Origin: Shewanella abyssi
GTDB lineage: Bacteria; Pseudomonadota; Gammaproteobacteria; Enterobacterales; Shewanellaceae
Length of the DNA: 64,000 bases
Reading direction: 5' to 3'
Assembly (NCBI RefSeq): GCF_023284025.1
Contig: NZ_JAKIKR010000022.1
Location: 1 to 64,000, forward strand
Shown here: positions 1 through 8,799 of the stretch, one piece after another
Numbering within the stretch: the first letter of the stretch is position 1
Layout: each line of letters begins with the position of its first letter
The notes under the pieces: model-generated
The model's input: only the letters and a program-made list of their open reading frames with translations
What the model was told of the DNA's origin: nothing
Databases searched by the model: none
Program-made: the position numbers and the translations under genes

Positions 1-1452
1 GGCCCGTTTCAGCACTTCCAGCAGTAGCTCATCGTTATCACCGACAATAATAAAGCGTTTATCCATAAGGTGGCGAACGCCGACTTTTTGTAGCCCTAAG
101 TTAACCGGAGCCACTTTATAGCCAAGACCCATAATCTCAAGTTGTTTAAAGAAGATAGACTTGGTCTTAAAGCCTTGGTGTGAAATCAAAAATGCAGGGA
201 TAACCACAAACATTGACGGTAAAATAATAGAGGCATTATCCGTCAGCTCTATGAGTGCGACTAATGCGGCAAGTGGAGCACTTAAACACACGCCCATCAT
301 GCCCGTCATACCAATGATGGTGTATAGGCCAATATAGGGCGCAATGGATGGGAACCACATGGCGCAAACGAGCGCCAAAATAGTGCCGAGCAGTGCGCCG
401 ATACCATAAAGTGGACCAATCAAACCGCCTGGGATCCCCAGTCCAATAGCCGCAATAGTTGCCACCATTTTGCCAATTAATATCGCGCTTAGAAACAGAA
501 TGCTGGGGTGTTCACTAATGGTTTCGGCAATGGCCAGCTCGCCACTACCAATCGCTTCAGGCAAGATTAGGCCAACCAGGGTGGTGATAGCGCCTGCCAG
601 TAATAATCGTTGCAGTAGTGGCCATTTTTGTCCGACGGCTGTCACGCTCAGCAGGGTGCGATTGAAAAAGGCGGCAACGCAACCTAAGACAATGCCAAAC
701 AGTGCGAGCAAGGGATACTGGCTAAGAGGAATGACAGCAGCGCCAATCTGTTCAAATTCATGAACGTTGCCAAAGACAACTTGGCTACTGAGCGCACCGC
801 AAATAGCAGATAACATCACCGGGAAGAAGTAGTGAATTTTGTACTCACGTAAAACCACTTCAAATACGAAGATCACCGCGGCGAGCGGGGCATTAAAGAT
901 AGCGGCGATACCTGCTGCAATACCACTGGCACACATAATGCGAACACTGTTATCGGGCAGTTTGAATTTTTCGGCAAGAACACTGGCGCTAACAGCGCCA
1001 AGATGAATTGCGGGACCTTCTCGGCCGACTGAGAAGTTCGTGGCAAGGGCAAACAAGGCTTGGAAGAATTGCCCAGGGGCTGATTGCAGTGGAATTTTGC
1101 CGTAATGCAGCTTAACGCGGTGGATGACATAGGCAATTCCCATGCGTTTATAACGCTTGGATCCCATTTTTGCCACTCCCCAGATTAAAAAAGATCCAAA
1201 AAGCGGCAATAACACTCGCCAGTCATCGATGATATCCGTAAAATTCAGGGCTTGAGTCTGGGTATAGGTGTCAAACCACACTAAGAGCAATCTAAAAAGC
1301 AGGATGACACCTGACGCAAACAACGCAAAAAGCAATGCGAGTAAACACAGCTGAACACTGACCTTCGCTTGAGACAGCGTATCTTTGAGGTTGGTGTTGA
1401 GATACTTTTTAGTTTGTTGCTGCATTTTGACGATGGTTTGATACACAGACAT
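1..1452 (-). CDS. CLC-family chloride channel / H+-Cl- antiporter with CBS domain (3' end outside window)
   Basis: Inner-membrane CLC protein moving chloride across the cytoplasmic membrane. The gene starts at 1452 and leaves the window at base 1, so 484 codons are visible and the C-terminus is missing. After a short cytoplasmic N-terminus there are many hydrophobic segments. The CLC signature GREGPAIHLGA is present with the gating glutamate, as is the helix following it (GIAAGIAAIFNAPLAA). The last visible residues (around LMDKRFIIVGDNDELL) look like the beginning of a CBS pair, as in the longer CLC proteins. The gene is divergent from the next one with only about 66 bp between the start codons. 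Family assignment is secure; whether it is a channel or an exchanger cannot be told from what is visible. Confidence 0.9.
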   Translation of the reverse strand, partial: MSVYQTIVKMQQQTKKYLNTNLKDTLSQAKVSVQLCLLALLFALFASGVILLFRLLLVWFDTYTQTQALNFTDIIDDWRVLLPLFGSFLIWGVAKMGSKRYKRMGIAYVIHRVKLHYGKIPLQSAPGQFFQALFALATNFSVGREGPAIHLGAVSASVLAEKFKLPDNSVRIMCASGIAAGIAAIFNAPLAAVIFVFEVVLREYKIHYFFPVMLSAICGALSSQVVFGNVHEFEQIGAAVIPLSQYPLLALFGIVLGCVAAFFNRTLLSVTAVGQKWPLLQRLLLAGAITTLVGLILPEAIGSGELAIAETISEHPSILFLSAILIGKMVATIAAIGLGIPGGLIGPLYGIGALLGTILALVCAMWFPSIAPYIGLYTIIGMTGMMGVCLSAPLAALVALIELTDNASIILPSMFVVIPAFLISHQGFKTKSIFFKQLEIMGLGYKVAPVNLGLQKVGVRHLMDKRFIIVGDNDELLLEVLKRA

Positions 1453-1518
1453 TTCCAAAATTTTTGATTGTCACATTTACATCTAAATGTGAGACTTTTA
1501 TTAAGGGGCTGTTACTTA

Positions 1519-2322
1519 ATGGCAAATTATCATCGTTGGATCGATCGCTTGCAAGTGATTGAACGACAATTTCGTACCTCAAGCGCATATTTATCTTTGT
1601 TGATAGTCGTTGTTTTCGTATTAGGGGCACTGTGCTTTGACGTTGGCTCGCCCTATTTTACACCGAAAGTAGCGCAGCAAGTCGATCGAACAGTAGAGTT
1701 TTCGGCGCAGCTACAAGCGCAAGCCAATACGTTGGCTGCTCGCAATATTGAATTAGCATTAGCGCGAGAGGCTAATGTTAATATGCAGGCGATGTTTGTT
1801 GAGCAAGAGGGCAAACAGAAAGCGTTAGCGCGAGAGCTGGCCTTTTATCGCAGTGTGATGGCGCCGGAAAACAGCGCCGATGGGATTGCCATTAACGGCT
1901 TAGAGCTAACACCAGCGTTGATGCCGCGCCAATATCGACTCAAGTTAGTGCTTACCCAACTCGAAAAACGCAAGCGTTCGGTGTCTGGTCGCAGTGAAGT
2001 GACATTGATTGGACTTGAAGATGGCAAGCCCAAGTCGATTAAATTATCTGAATTAAGCGACGCCTCGTTTAAATTTAGGTTTAGATATTTTCAGGTGTTA
2101 GAGACCGAATTCACTTTGCCTGAGGGCTTTATCTTAGCTAGAGTGAAGGCCAAGGTCGTCGTGCCAGCGAGTCGCTGGACCAAGGGTTCACAAACCGAAC
2201 AAGAATTTAGTTCACAAGAATTACTCGTGAATGAAAAAGAGCAGGTCATAATACTTGAACAAAATGGTCAGGTATTAGATAATTCTGCACAGCAATTAGA
2301 TGTAAGAGGTAATAATGACTGA
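1519..2322 (+). CDS. Membrane-anchored coiled-coil protein (DUF6776-like), upstream of erpA
   Basis: Conserved protein of unknown function. One N-terminal transmembrane helix (about residues 22-42, rich in L, V and I) is followed by an alanine- and glutamine-rich heptad stretch (about 50-115) typical of a coiled coil, then a soluble domain of about 150 residues, so a cytoplasmic N-terminus with a periplasmic body is likely. An in-frame TTG at 1468 would add 17 residues; I prefer ATG 1519 because AAGGGG lies about 8 nt upstream and the membrane helix then sits at the usual distance. The stop overlaps the erpA start by 8 nt, so the two are translationally coupled and probably co-transcribed. 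The link with Fe-S assembly is positional only. Confidence 0.75.
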   Translation: MANYHRWIDRLQVIERQFRTSSAYLSLLIVVVFVLGALCFDVGSPYFTPKVAQQVDRTVEFSAQLQAQANTLAARNIELALAREANVNMQAMFVEQEGKQKALARELAFYRSVMAPENSADGIAINGLELTPALMPRQYRLKLVLTQLEKRKRSVSGRSEVTLIGLEDGKPKSIKLSELSDASFKFRFRYFQVLETEFTLPEGFILARVKAKVVVPASRWTKGSQTEQEFSSQELLVNEKEQVIILEQNGQVLDNSAQQLDVRGNND

Positions 2323-2665
2323 ACAAGCTGAAGATGCCCTGCCAATCCGCTTTACTGATGCGGCAGCATCAAAAGTAAAAACCTTGCTTGATGAAGAAGA
2401 AAATGATGCACTTAAGCTACGTGTATACGTAACGGGTGGCGGTTGCTCAGGTTTCCAATATGGCTTTACTTTTGATGAAAAAGTAAACGAGGGTGACTTT
2501 ACGGTAGAGAAGCAGGGTGTTCAGTTAGTTGTTGACCCTATGAGCCTACAATACCTTGTTGGCGGTGAAGTGGATTACACTACCGGCCTTGAGGGTTCAC
2601 GCTTTTTTGTGAAAAATCCGAATGCGACCACAACCTGCGGTTGTGGTGCCAGCTTCTCAGTGTAA
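2315..2665 (+). CDS. erpA: Iron-sulfur cluster insertion protein ErpA
   Basis: A-type Fe-S carrier that accepts a cluster from the scaffold and hands it to apoproteins, notably enzymes of isoprenoid synthesis and respiration. At 116 residues it has the usual length. The three conserved cluster ligands are visible: Cys44 in [11 protein letters not shown], and Cys108 and Cys110 in the C-terminal TTCGCGASF. The start codon lies inside the end of the preceding gene (overlap 8 nt), and an intrinsic terminator follows the stop, so this is the last gene of a short operon. There is nothing unusual in the coding sequence. Confidence 0.96.
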   Translation: MTEQAEDALPIRFTDAAASKVKTLLDEEENDALKLRVYVTGGGCSGFQYGFTFDEKVNEGDFTVEKQGVQLVVDPMSLQYLVGGEVDYTTGLEGSRFFVKNPNATTTCGCGASFSV

Positions 2666-2704
2666 ACTGATTATAGCGTTCGGCATTAAAGTGTCATTCA
2701 ATAA

Positions 2705-2730
2705 AAAGCCGTCAATTGACGGCTTTTTTG
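2705..2730 (+). terminator. Intrinsic terminator after erpA
   Basis: Perfect inverted repeat centred on GTCAATTGAC (arms AAAGCCGTCAA / TTGACGGCTTT) followed by a T run. It lies 40 bp after the erpA stop and just before the convergent gene at 2753, so it may serve both strands. Confidence 0.85.
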
Positions 2731-2752
2731 TGTCTGCTCTACTAATAATAGC

Positions 2753-3196
2753 TCAGCGCATGATGTTGAGATTCACTTCTCGATTAAAGTACTTGCCGAC
2801 TTTACGAGTGAAGGCTATCCACACTTGTATGATGGCTAGCAAAATCAAGATGCTAAATATTATCCAGTCAGGCACAGGAGCCTCAAAGCTGCCGATGGCA
2901 AAATTAGCGGGGCCAGAGCCTGCGGATGCTTCAGCATCGTAAAGCACTAAAGGGAGCATGCTCACAACAGCCAGCAGCAAAGAGGTGTATACGCGCAGCA
3001 TGATTAAGCCAGCTTTTTGCTTGCCGATGATGGCGAGCACCATGAACAAGGTGAGAATACAAAACAATACCCCTTGCTGAGCAATCAGGCCACTGACGGA
3101 GATCAGTAGCAGAAAAACGAGTAGGGCAATAAGGCGTTTCGGCATGCTAACTTGCTTAAGCGTATTGGGAGCAGCTGCAGTGTTATTAGTATCCAC
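2753..3196 (-). CDS. Small inner-membrane protein of unknown function
   Basis: A 147-residue protein I cannot assign to a named family. After a polar N-terminus of about 20 residues there are four hydrophobic segments, roughly at residues 22-40, 43-60, 66-88 and 107-128, and the chain ends in a basic tail (FTRKVGKYFNREVNL). The loop between the third and fourth helices (EASAGSGPANFAIGSFEAPVPD) is probably periplasmic. It is convergent with erpA and co-directional with the DUF2750 gene upstream, separated from it by two hairpins. No catalytic motif is visible. Confidence 0.7.
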   Translation of the reverse strand: MDTNNTAAAPNTLKQVSMPKRLIALLVFLLLISVSGLIAQQGVLFCILTLFMVLAIIGKQKAGLIMLRVYTSLLLAVVSMLPLVLYDAEASAGSGPANFAIGSFEAPVPDWIIFSILILLAIIQVWIAFTRKVGKYFNREVNLNIMR

Positions 3197-3225
3197 TTTG
3201 TATTCTCTATTAGGCGGGAATGACT

Positions 3226-3285
3226 ACGGCTAGCAATAGGTTGCTAGCCGTGAAGCTACACTATACCCAAGCTGGCTTGGGTATA
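3226..3285. repeat. Two adjacent perfect hairpins
   Basis: Hairpin 1 (3226-3251) has 11-bp perfect arms, ACGGCTAGCAA with a TAGG loop. Hairpin 2 (3262-3285) has 11-bp arms TATACCCAAGC / GCTTGGGTATA with a 2-nt loop. They separate the DUF2750 gene from the small membrane-protein gene on the minus strand. Hairpin 1 could terminate or stabilise the upstream transcript. Hairpin 2 has ATACCC tips like the terminal inverted repeats seen at 27735 and 63363 and may be a minimal remnant of such an element. Confidence 0.55.
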
Positions 3286-3288
3286 TAT

Positions 3289-3669
3289 TTAGTGGCTCTT
3301 TTTAGGGGCAAGGCGTTCTTCTAACTCAAACGGCTGAATAACTACACCTAAGTCTTCTTGTACTGGGAATACGGCAACGAAAAGGTCGTCGTCTTGCATA
3401 CCAGGAACCCAGCGCTCTAACCACTCATCAAGTGGAATGGCGAGTGTTTGGCAATCTTGCCAGTCATCAACAGCCCAAAGCGCTGCAGCTTCTTCTGTTG
3501 GCCACATAGGGATGCAGTCTTCATCATCGGTGGTTAGCATTACGCAACCATCTGCATCTTGTAAAGACCACAATGTTTTGTGCTCTGTTACTTGCTCTAC
3601 TAGGTAGTCGTAACGAGATTCTGGCGTCATTTCAGTAATCTGCTTCATGCTTTTGCTTTTGTTGCTCAT
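3289..3669 (-). CDS. DUF2750 domain-containing protein
   Basis: A 126-residue acidic soluble protein of the DUF2750 family, whose function is unknown. It shows the family pattern: an N-terminal helix with YDYLVEQV, a WSLQDADG strand, the MWPTEEAAALWA segment and the motif ending in LDEWLERWVPGM. There is no signal peptide or membrane segment, so it is cytoplasmic. A possible ribosome-binding site (AGAGATG) lies about 6 nt upstream of the ATG. The gene appears monocistronic: a 130-bp gap lies upstream and two hairpins lie downstream. Confidence 0.85.
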   Translation of the reverse strand: MSNKSKSMKQITEMTPESRYDYLVEQVTEHKTLWSLQDADGCVMLTTDDEDCIPMWPTEEAAALWAVDDWQDCQTLAIPLDEWLERWVPGMQDDDLFVAVFPVQEDLGVVIQPFELEERLAPKKSH

Positions 3670-3763
3670 GGTCTACATCTCTTCATTTTAAATGGGGCGG
3701 GCGTAAGCTATGCACTCAATGCGCCGAATTGGAACGGATAGTAACATTTAGCCGGGGAATGAA

Positions 3764-3795
3764 AAAGAAAACAGAGCCGAATAGGCTCTGCTTTT
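3764..3795 (-). terminator. Terminator after aqpZ
   Basis: Stem CAGAGCC / GGCTCTG (3772-3790) with a 5-nt loop. On the minus strand the stem is followed by GTTTTCTTTTT, a good U tract, 8 bp after the aqpZ stop. Confidence 0.75.
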
Positions 3796-3803
3796 TGTTA
3801 TCT

Positions 3804-4499
3804 CTACGCTTTGGCGTTAAAGAATTTATAGATTACACCCGCTAATATTGCGCCGATTATCGGTGCGACCCAAAATAACCACAGCTGAGACAATGCCCAA
3901 TCACCGACAAACAGCGCTGGCCCAGTGCTACGTGCAGGGTTTACCGAGGTGTTTGTTACCGGAATACTGATGAGGTGAATGAGGGTTAGGCCTAGGCCTA
4001 TGGCAATAGGGGCAAAGCCTTTTGGCGCGCGCTCATCAGTTGCACCAAGAATAATAATCAGAAAGAAAAGCGTCATCACAATTTCGCAAATAAGCGCAGC
4101 GGTTAAGCTGTAACCGCCTGGAGAATGCTCGCCATAGCCATTCGAAGCAAAGCCTCCCGCTAAGCTAAAACCATCTTGGCCCGATGCTATGAGGTACAAA
4201 ATACCGGCGCCTGCAATACCGCCAGCCACTTGAGCAATAATGTAAGGTGCTAGATCGGATGCCGGAAAACGTCCACCCGCCCAGAGTCCAAATGAGACTG
4301 CAGGGTTTAGATGACATCCTGATATATGACCGATGGCGAATGCCATGGTGAGTACGGTAAGACCAAAGGCAAATGAGACACCGAGTAAGCCAATACCTAC
4401 ATCAGGAAACGCGGCTGCTAATACTGCGCTACCACAACCGCCTAATACTAACCACAAGGTGCCGATAAACTCGGCTGCCATTTTTTGAGATATGTTCAT
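3804..4499 (-). CDS. aqpZ: Aquaporin Z
   Basis: Water channel of the MIP family, 231 residues with six transmembrane helices and two half-helices. Both NPA boxes are intact: HLNPAVS in the first half and SVNPARS in the second, the latter supplying the selectivity-filter arginine. The N-terminus [23 protein letters not shown] matches the AqpZ subgroup rather than glycerol facilitators. It is probably monocistronic, with its own terminator and 190 bp of non-coding sequence upstream (4500-4689) in which I see no further feature. A role in rapid osmotic water flow is known for the family. Confidence 0.93.
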   Translation of the reverse strand: MNISQKMAAEFIGTLWLVLGGCGSAVLAAAFPDVGIGLLGVSFAFGLTVLTMAFAIGHISGCHLNPAVSFGLWAGGRFPASDLAPYIIAQVAGGIAGAGILYLIASGQDGFSLAGGFASNGYGEHSPGGYSLTAALICEIVMTLFFLIIILGATDERAPKGFAPIAIGLGLTLIHLISIPVTNTSVNPARSTGPALFVGDWALSQLWLFWVAPIIGAILAGVIYKFFNAKA

Positions 4500-4689
4500 A
4501 AATCTTAATCCTTTTGATTTGACCTACATACCTCAATGAACAGACTGCATTAACGATTCACTATGTGGTTCATGTATGAAATTTGCGCACTCGCTATTGA
4601 ATATAAAGCATAATTCAAAGAAATGTTAATTTGATGACATTCGCCACGCCTATTTGAGTGCAAATATAAGCGTGACGAAACGAGGGAGG

Positions 4690-6072
4690 TTAGCGGGCTA
4701 TCATCTGCATCAAGGTTGTGGCGATATCGGTATTATCTTGATGACCGATAAAGGCATGTGAACCCATACCATATGCAAAAACAGGCACATCGACAGCGTC
4801 GTGACCACTGGTAGTCCAGCCAGTAAAGGTGACTTCATCGATGAGTTTTTTGATTGAGGAAGTTAGTTTTCTTGTCGGTTCTGTTGCCGATTTAGCGGTT
4901 GCGATATTGGCTGTTAACTGTGCTTGCTGCTCTTTAGTCAGCGGTAATTGAGTCGCTTGCTGCCAGAGTGTAAGTGGTTGATCAGATTTAAGCAGGCTTG
5001 CTGCAATAGCACTGGGCATCATGGTGACATTTTTTAATAACTGCCCCTTCCATTGATAAGTACCTTCTCTGCCCAAGCTTAATCCCCCCGTTGAATGATC
5101 TGCGGTCATCACCAGCAAGGTATCTGGATGGGTATCAATATAGCTTTTGATTACGCTAACCGTTTTTGCCAAATCATCCATTTCTGCCATGGCACAACTA
5201 ATGTCATTACTGTGGCCACACCAATCTATTTGACTGGCTTCTACCATCATCACAAAGGGCTTTTTACTTGCGCTAACAAGCTGCAATGCTTTTTGGGTCA
5301 TCTGCATTAAACGCGCAGGGTATTTGCTACCTAATGCCGGCTCTAAGCCTTTTTTAGCCAATAGACCTAACGCAGGAAGCTGGGTAATTTGGCTGAGGTT
5401 GTCCATGTTGTCGATGTAGTGATAACCACGTTCGATAAAGCTTTGAGTGAGATCTTTATCTTCGCGGATAAAGTATTTAGTGCCACCACCTAACATCAAA
5501 TCAGCGACAGGCTGGCCATTGATAAGGTTAGTTAAATAGCTATCGGCAATTTCATCATAGTTTCTTCGACTTTCATTGTGGGCTAAAAAACTGGCTGGCG
5601 TAGCATGGTTTATCTGCGAGGTTACAACGATAGCGGTTGTTTTCCCCATCTCTTTTGCCATCTCCATCATAGTCGGGAGAGAGTCGTGCTGGCGATCGAC
5701 CGATATCGCGCCATTATAGGTTTTTATGCTGGTGGCCAAAGCCGTTGCCGCCGCTGCTGAGTCGGTGACATAAGTATCATCATCGGGGTAGGTGCTGGAC
5801 ATGCCCACAAGAAGTTGGTCGAAAATAGTCTTTTCAACGGCTTTGGTATCGGGTCTATCGGAAAAATATCGATAGGCACTGGTATAGGCGGGCCCCATGC
5901 CATCGCCGATGAGATAGATGATATTTTTAGGAATATCTTCATCCGGTATTGGGGCTTTATCATCGGCAGATAACGTAAAGCTAAGGATGGCACTGACGGT
6001 GCCAATAAATAGCGCTAATGTGCTGATAGCCGACAGGCTGGATAGTAAGGAACTGAACTTAACGGCGTTCAT
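4690..6072 (-). CDS. Alkaline phosphatase (PhoA superfamily), exported
   Basis: Periplasmic zinc- and magnesium-dependent phosphomonoesterase, 460 residues. An N-terminal hydrophobic segment (about 8-32) acts as signal peptide or anchor. Metal-site and nucleophile motifs are in the family order: IYLIGDGMGPAY (Asp ligand), VTDSAAAATALATSIKTYNG (nucleophilic Ser near residue 105), the internal QIDWCGHSND metal site, TADHSTGG, and the C-terminal TSGHDAVDVPVFAYG. It lies downstream of the S9 peptidase on the same strand, separated by about 110 bp that carry a strong hairpin. I did not recognise a Pho box. It is distinct from PhoX and PhoD enzymes. Confidence 0.9.
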   Translation of the reverse strand: MNAVKFSSLLSSLSAISTLALFIGTVSAILSFTLSADDKAPIPDEDIPKNIIYLIGDGMGPAYTSAYRYFSDRPDTKAVEKTIFDQLLVGMSSTYPDDDTYVTDSAAAATALATSIKTYNGAISVDRQHDSLPTMMEMAKEMGKTTAIVVTSQINHATPASFLAHNESRRNYDEIADSYLTNLINGQPVADLMLGGGTKYFIREDKDLTQSFIERGYHYIDNMDNLSQITQLPALGLLAKKGLEPALGSKYPARLMQMTQKALQLVSASKKPFVMMVEASQIDWCGHSNDISCAMAEMDDLAKTVSVIKSYIDTHPDTLLVMTADHSTGGLSLGREGTYQWKGQLLKNVTMMPSAIAASLLKSDQPLTLWQQATQLPLTKEQQAQLTANIATAKSATEPTRKLTSSIKKLIDEVTFTGWTTSGHDAVDVPVFAYGMGSHAFIGHQDNTDIATTLMQMIAR

Positions 6073-6112
6073 AATGTGGCTCCAGAAATTGAGCGTTGAG
6101 TATTAATTTGTG

Positions 6113-6143
6113 GCACACAGCGTTTCAGTCTCACGCTGTGTGC
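6113..6143. terminator. Strong hairpin between S9 peptidase and alkaline phosphatase genes
   Basis: Perfect 11-bp arms GCACACAGCGT / ACGCTGTGTGC with a 9-nt loop. On the minus strand it lies about 43 bp after the peptidase stop and about 40 bp before the phosphatase start. There is no U tract, so it may attenuate or stabilise the message rather than terminate it. Confidence 0.5.
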
Positions 6144-6185
6144 TGCTGTTGTCTAATCGTTGTTTGTATAATGAGTTCGAGCAAG

Positions 6186-8678
6186 CTAATGAAAACTGAC
6201 CTTAGTTTCAGGCGCGCTAGGTTTATGACCGACATGCTTATCTAGCCACTCCTCCTGCTCCCACAACATATGCAGTATCGACTGTTTAGCTTTGTAGCTG
6301 TGACTCTCATAGGGGAATGTCACTAGCCTTGCCTGGCCACCTAGTCCTCTAATCGCTTTAAATAACCTTGCTGATTGCATCGGGTAGGTGCCGGAGTTTG
6401 AATCCATCTCGCCATGCATGATGAGAAGGGGTTCATCAATTTTATCGGCATGGGTAAATGGCGATATCTGCTGATAGAGGCTTGGAGCCTCCCAGAAATT
6501 TCGCTTCTCATGTTGGAAGCCAAAAGGTGTGAGGGTGCGGTTATAGGCGCCACTTCGTGCGATTCCTGCGGCGAAAAGGTCTGAGTGTGCCAATAAATTT
6601 GCCACCATAAAGGCTCCGTAGGAGTGACCGCCAATGGCTATTCTTTCTCTATCAGCCACCCCCATCTCAACTAAGGTATCGATAGCAGCTTTCGCATTAT
6701 CAATGAGTTGAGTACGAAAATTATCGTTAGGTTTCTCCTTGCCTACACCAATTATGGGCATAGCCACTCGGTCAAATACAGCAAAACCATTAGCGACAAA
6801 AGGGACGGGTCCCTTAGGGCTGATGTAACTGTATTGATTAGGTGAGTAGTTTACTTGGCTAGCAACTTCAGCATTTTTATACTCTCTAGGGTAGGCCCAC
6901 ATTAGTACGGGTAGGGGACCATCACTTGGCTGGTAACCTTGAGGGAGATAAAGGTTACCCGATAGAGGCAGGCCATCTGCGCGCTTGTAGGTGATTAGCT
7001 TACGAGTCATCCCCTTAAATGTACTTAGTCCAGTTTTAGCTGGCTCAATTACGGTTTCACTTTTAGATTGTTCATTAATGAAAACAAGGTGTGATGGGGT
7101 GTCTTTTGTCTGTCTATTGATGATCAGTTTCAGTGGCTCTGTGCTAATGACATAGCGGATGGTTTCAAGCTTATCAGCGGATGATCGCCACAGTGTCTTT
7201 GAAGTTTCAATGAGTGGTTGAGCCTTTGTAGACTGCAGATCTACTGCTAATGTCTTGAGGAAGGGCTGATAGCCTTTTTGTGAGGCACCGAGACCATAAT
7301 GCAGTAGCTGACTGTTTTCTACCGTAAATAGCCGACCAGCCTGCTGTCCATCAATCATCGCTTTATGGGAGACAAGCTTGCCAGGGTCTTTGTAGCTATC
7401 TCTTACTGCTTTTTGATACCAAAGCTTTAGTGGTGCATGTTGCTGAGTATTAAAAAAACTAACTCGCATCTGTTTCTTGGCGGAGTTTTTCTCAGTGATT
7501 AAACCTAGTTCGTCTTCGCCCCATTGAATATTGGCGATTCTCCAGGGGGTTTTTACTCGCTCGACGCCTTTATGGCTAAATGGTGCCGATAGCTCAATCA
7601 ATTGATCGCGAAATGGACTTTTTATGCTGCTATCACCTTTATCTAAGGCCATGACATAAGCCAGTGTAGCGGCCTTATCTGCGCGCCAATGAATTAATCT
7701 CGGTCCCTTTCTGACTGAATCACTACCTGAGGGTCTAAATGCACTGCTTTCAAGTTTAGCGAGGGTCTTAAGGTGAACCCCACTAAGGCTATAGAGCTGT
7801 ACATCTTGTGCAAAATCCCTGTACTTAACCACATGGGAGAAGGGGGGAGCGATCTGTTTAACCAGAATATACTCATTATTGGGTGATACTCTGTAACTGA
7901 TATTGATATCTGGCTTGCCTATTGCGGTGGTTTTCCCCTCTAGAGAGATCAAGGTGAGTTGACTGCGCGTTAAGCTATTAAAGAGTTCATCATCTTGTGC
8001 ATTTTTCAATAGATCTTGATAGGTTCGTCTAGGGGCTTTTTGGGCGTTGGTGACACTGATATTTGGCCCAACGTCACTGCTAGTTTCAGGCATAGGTACA
8101 GTGTTAAGTGCAATGTTGGTGAGTAGACCTTGACTGTTATATAGCCACTTGTAATTCAGGCCAAGGGTGGCATTTAGTCGACTCGGGTTGAGCTTTTTGG
8201 TTTGGTTCTTTTTGATGTTATAGAGATAGATATCAGCGCCATGTTCTGTAAGGGCAATAAAGCTAATATATTGACTGTCAGGTGAGAACTCTACCTTGGC
8301 AATCGATGTGGTCGGTAGCTTAATGGTTCGTTTCACGGGCTCACTATTTTGCGCGCTCGCAGCAAGCTCAATAGTCGATAGCTCGATAAGCTCTAGTTTT
8401 AGATACTGGGTTTTAAGGCGGCTTGGGACTAGCTGGGTTGGAGATAATCTAAGCCCGGCAAGTTTAAGCTCAGGTTTGGCCAATGACTCAATATCTTTGT
8501 GTGTCTTTGGGGTTAGCAGTGCCAACCACTGTTTATTATTCGATAGGCGAGTACTGACCTTTTTTTTCTGCTCTACCACTTGTTTAAGTGCTTGAGAGGG
8601 AACTTGATATTCTGCTGCTATGCTAGATGTGCTTAATAAAGCTATCAGGGAATACATAAAGATGGATATTCGAGACAT
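6186..8678 (-). CDS. Prolyl-oligopeptidase-family (S9) serine peptidase, secreted
   Basis: An 830-residue exported peptidase. A signal peptide (about 1-22, ending SIAAE) is followed by a long beta-propeller-like region with repeats such as VEFSPDSQYISFIA, then an alpha/beta-hydrolase domain from about residue 560. The catalytic triad is visible: Ser in GGHSYGAF (near 685), Asp in MHGEMDSNSG (near 757) and His in PYESHSYKA (near 792). The pattern resembles the glutamyl-endopeptidase-like S9 proteins of Alteromonadales. The gene follows the TonB-dependent receptor on the same strand with 121 bp between them, including a hairpin, which suggests that peptide cleavage and uptake are linked. Substrate specificity cannot be read from the sequence. 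Confidence 0.88.
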   Translation of the reverse strand: MSRISIFMYSLIALLSTSSIAAEYQVPSQALKQVVEQKKKVSTRLSNNKQWLALLTPKTHKDIESLAKPELKLAGLRLSPTQLVPSRLKTQYLKLELIELSTIELAASAQNSEPVKRTIKLPTTSIAKVEFSPDSQYISFIALTEHGADIYLYNIKKNQTKKLNPSRLNATLGLNYKWLYNSQGLLTNIALNTVPMPETSSDVGPNISVTNAQKAPRRTYQDLLKNAQDDELFNSLTRSQLTLISLEGKTTAIGKPDINISYRVSPNNEYILVKQIAPPFSHVVKYRDFAQDVQLYSLSGVHLKTLAKLESSAFRPSGSDSVRKGPRLIHWRADKAATLAYVMALDKGDSSIKSPFRDQLIELSAPFSHKGVERVKTPWRIANIQWGEDELGLITEKNSAKKQMRVSFFNTQQHAPLKLWYQKAVRDSYKDPGKLVSHKAMIDGQQAGRLFTVENSQLLHYGLGASQKGYQPFLKTLAVDLQSTKAQPLIETSKTLWRSSADKLETIRYVISTEPLKLIINRQTKDTPSHLVFINEQSKSETVIEPAKTGLSTFKGMTRKLITYKRADGLPLSGNLYLPQGYQPSDGPLPVLMWAYPREYKNAEVASQVNYSPNQYSYISPKGPVPFVANGFAVFDRVAMPIIGVGKEKPNDNFRTQLIDNAKAAIDTLVEMGVADRERIAIGGHSYGAFMVANLLAHSDLFAAGIARSGAYNRTLTPFGFQHEKRNFWEAPSLYQQISPFTHADKIDEPLLIMHGEMDSNSGTYPMQSARLFKAIRGLGGQARLVTFPYESHSYKAKQSILHMLWEQEEWLDKHVGHKPSAPETKVSFH

Positions 8679-8726
8679 TTTTATCTCCTGATAAAAGGGC
8701 GGATTTAACTGTGAAAAGGGAGAATA

Positions 8727-8746
8727 AGCGCCCTTTGCAGGGCGCT
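8727..8746. terminator. GC-rich hairpin between TonB receptor and S9 peptidase genes
   Basis: Perfect 8-bp arms AGCGCCCT / AGGGCGCT with a 4-nt loop. It has no U run on the minus strand, so partial termination or mRNA processing between the receptor and the peptidase is more likely than full termination. Confidence 0.5.
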
Positions 8747-8799
8747 ACAGTTTTGCTACTTCTTTGTTTAATTCGTGCTTTGTGTCAATCGCACTTTAA

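Noticed and set aside
873..1136. 87-codon frame on the minus strand at 873-1136
   Set aside because: It is a shifted frame inside the CLC channel gene, which reads through from 1452.
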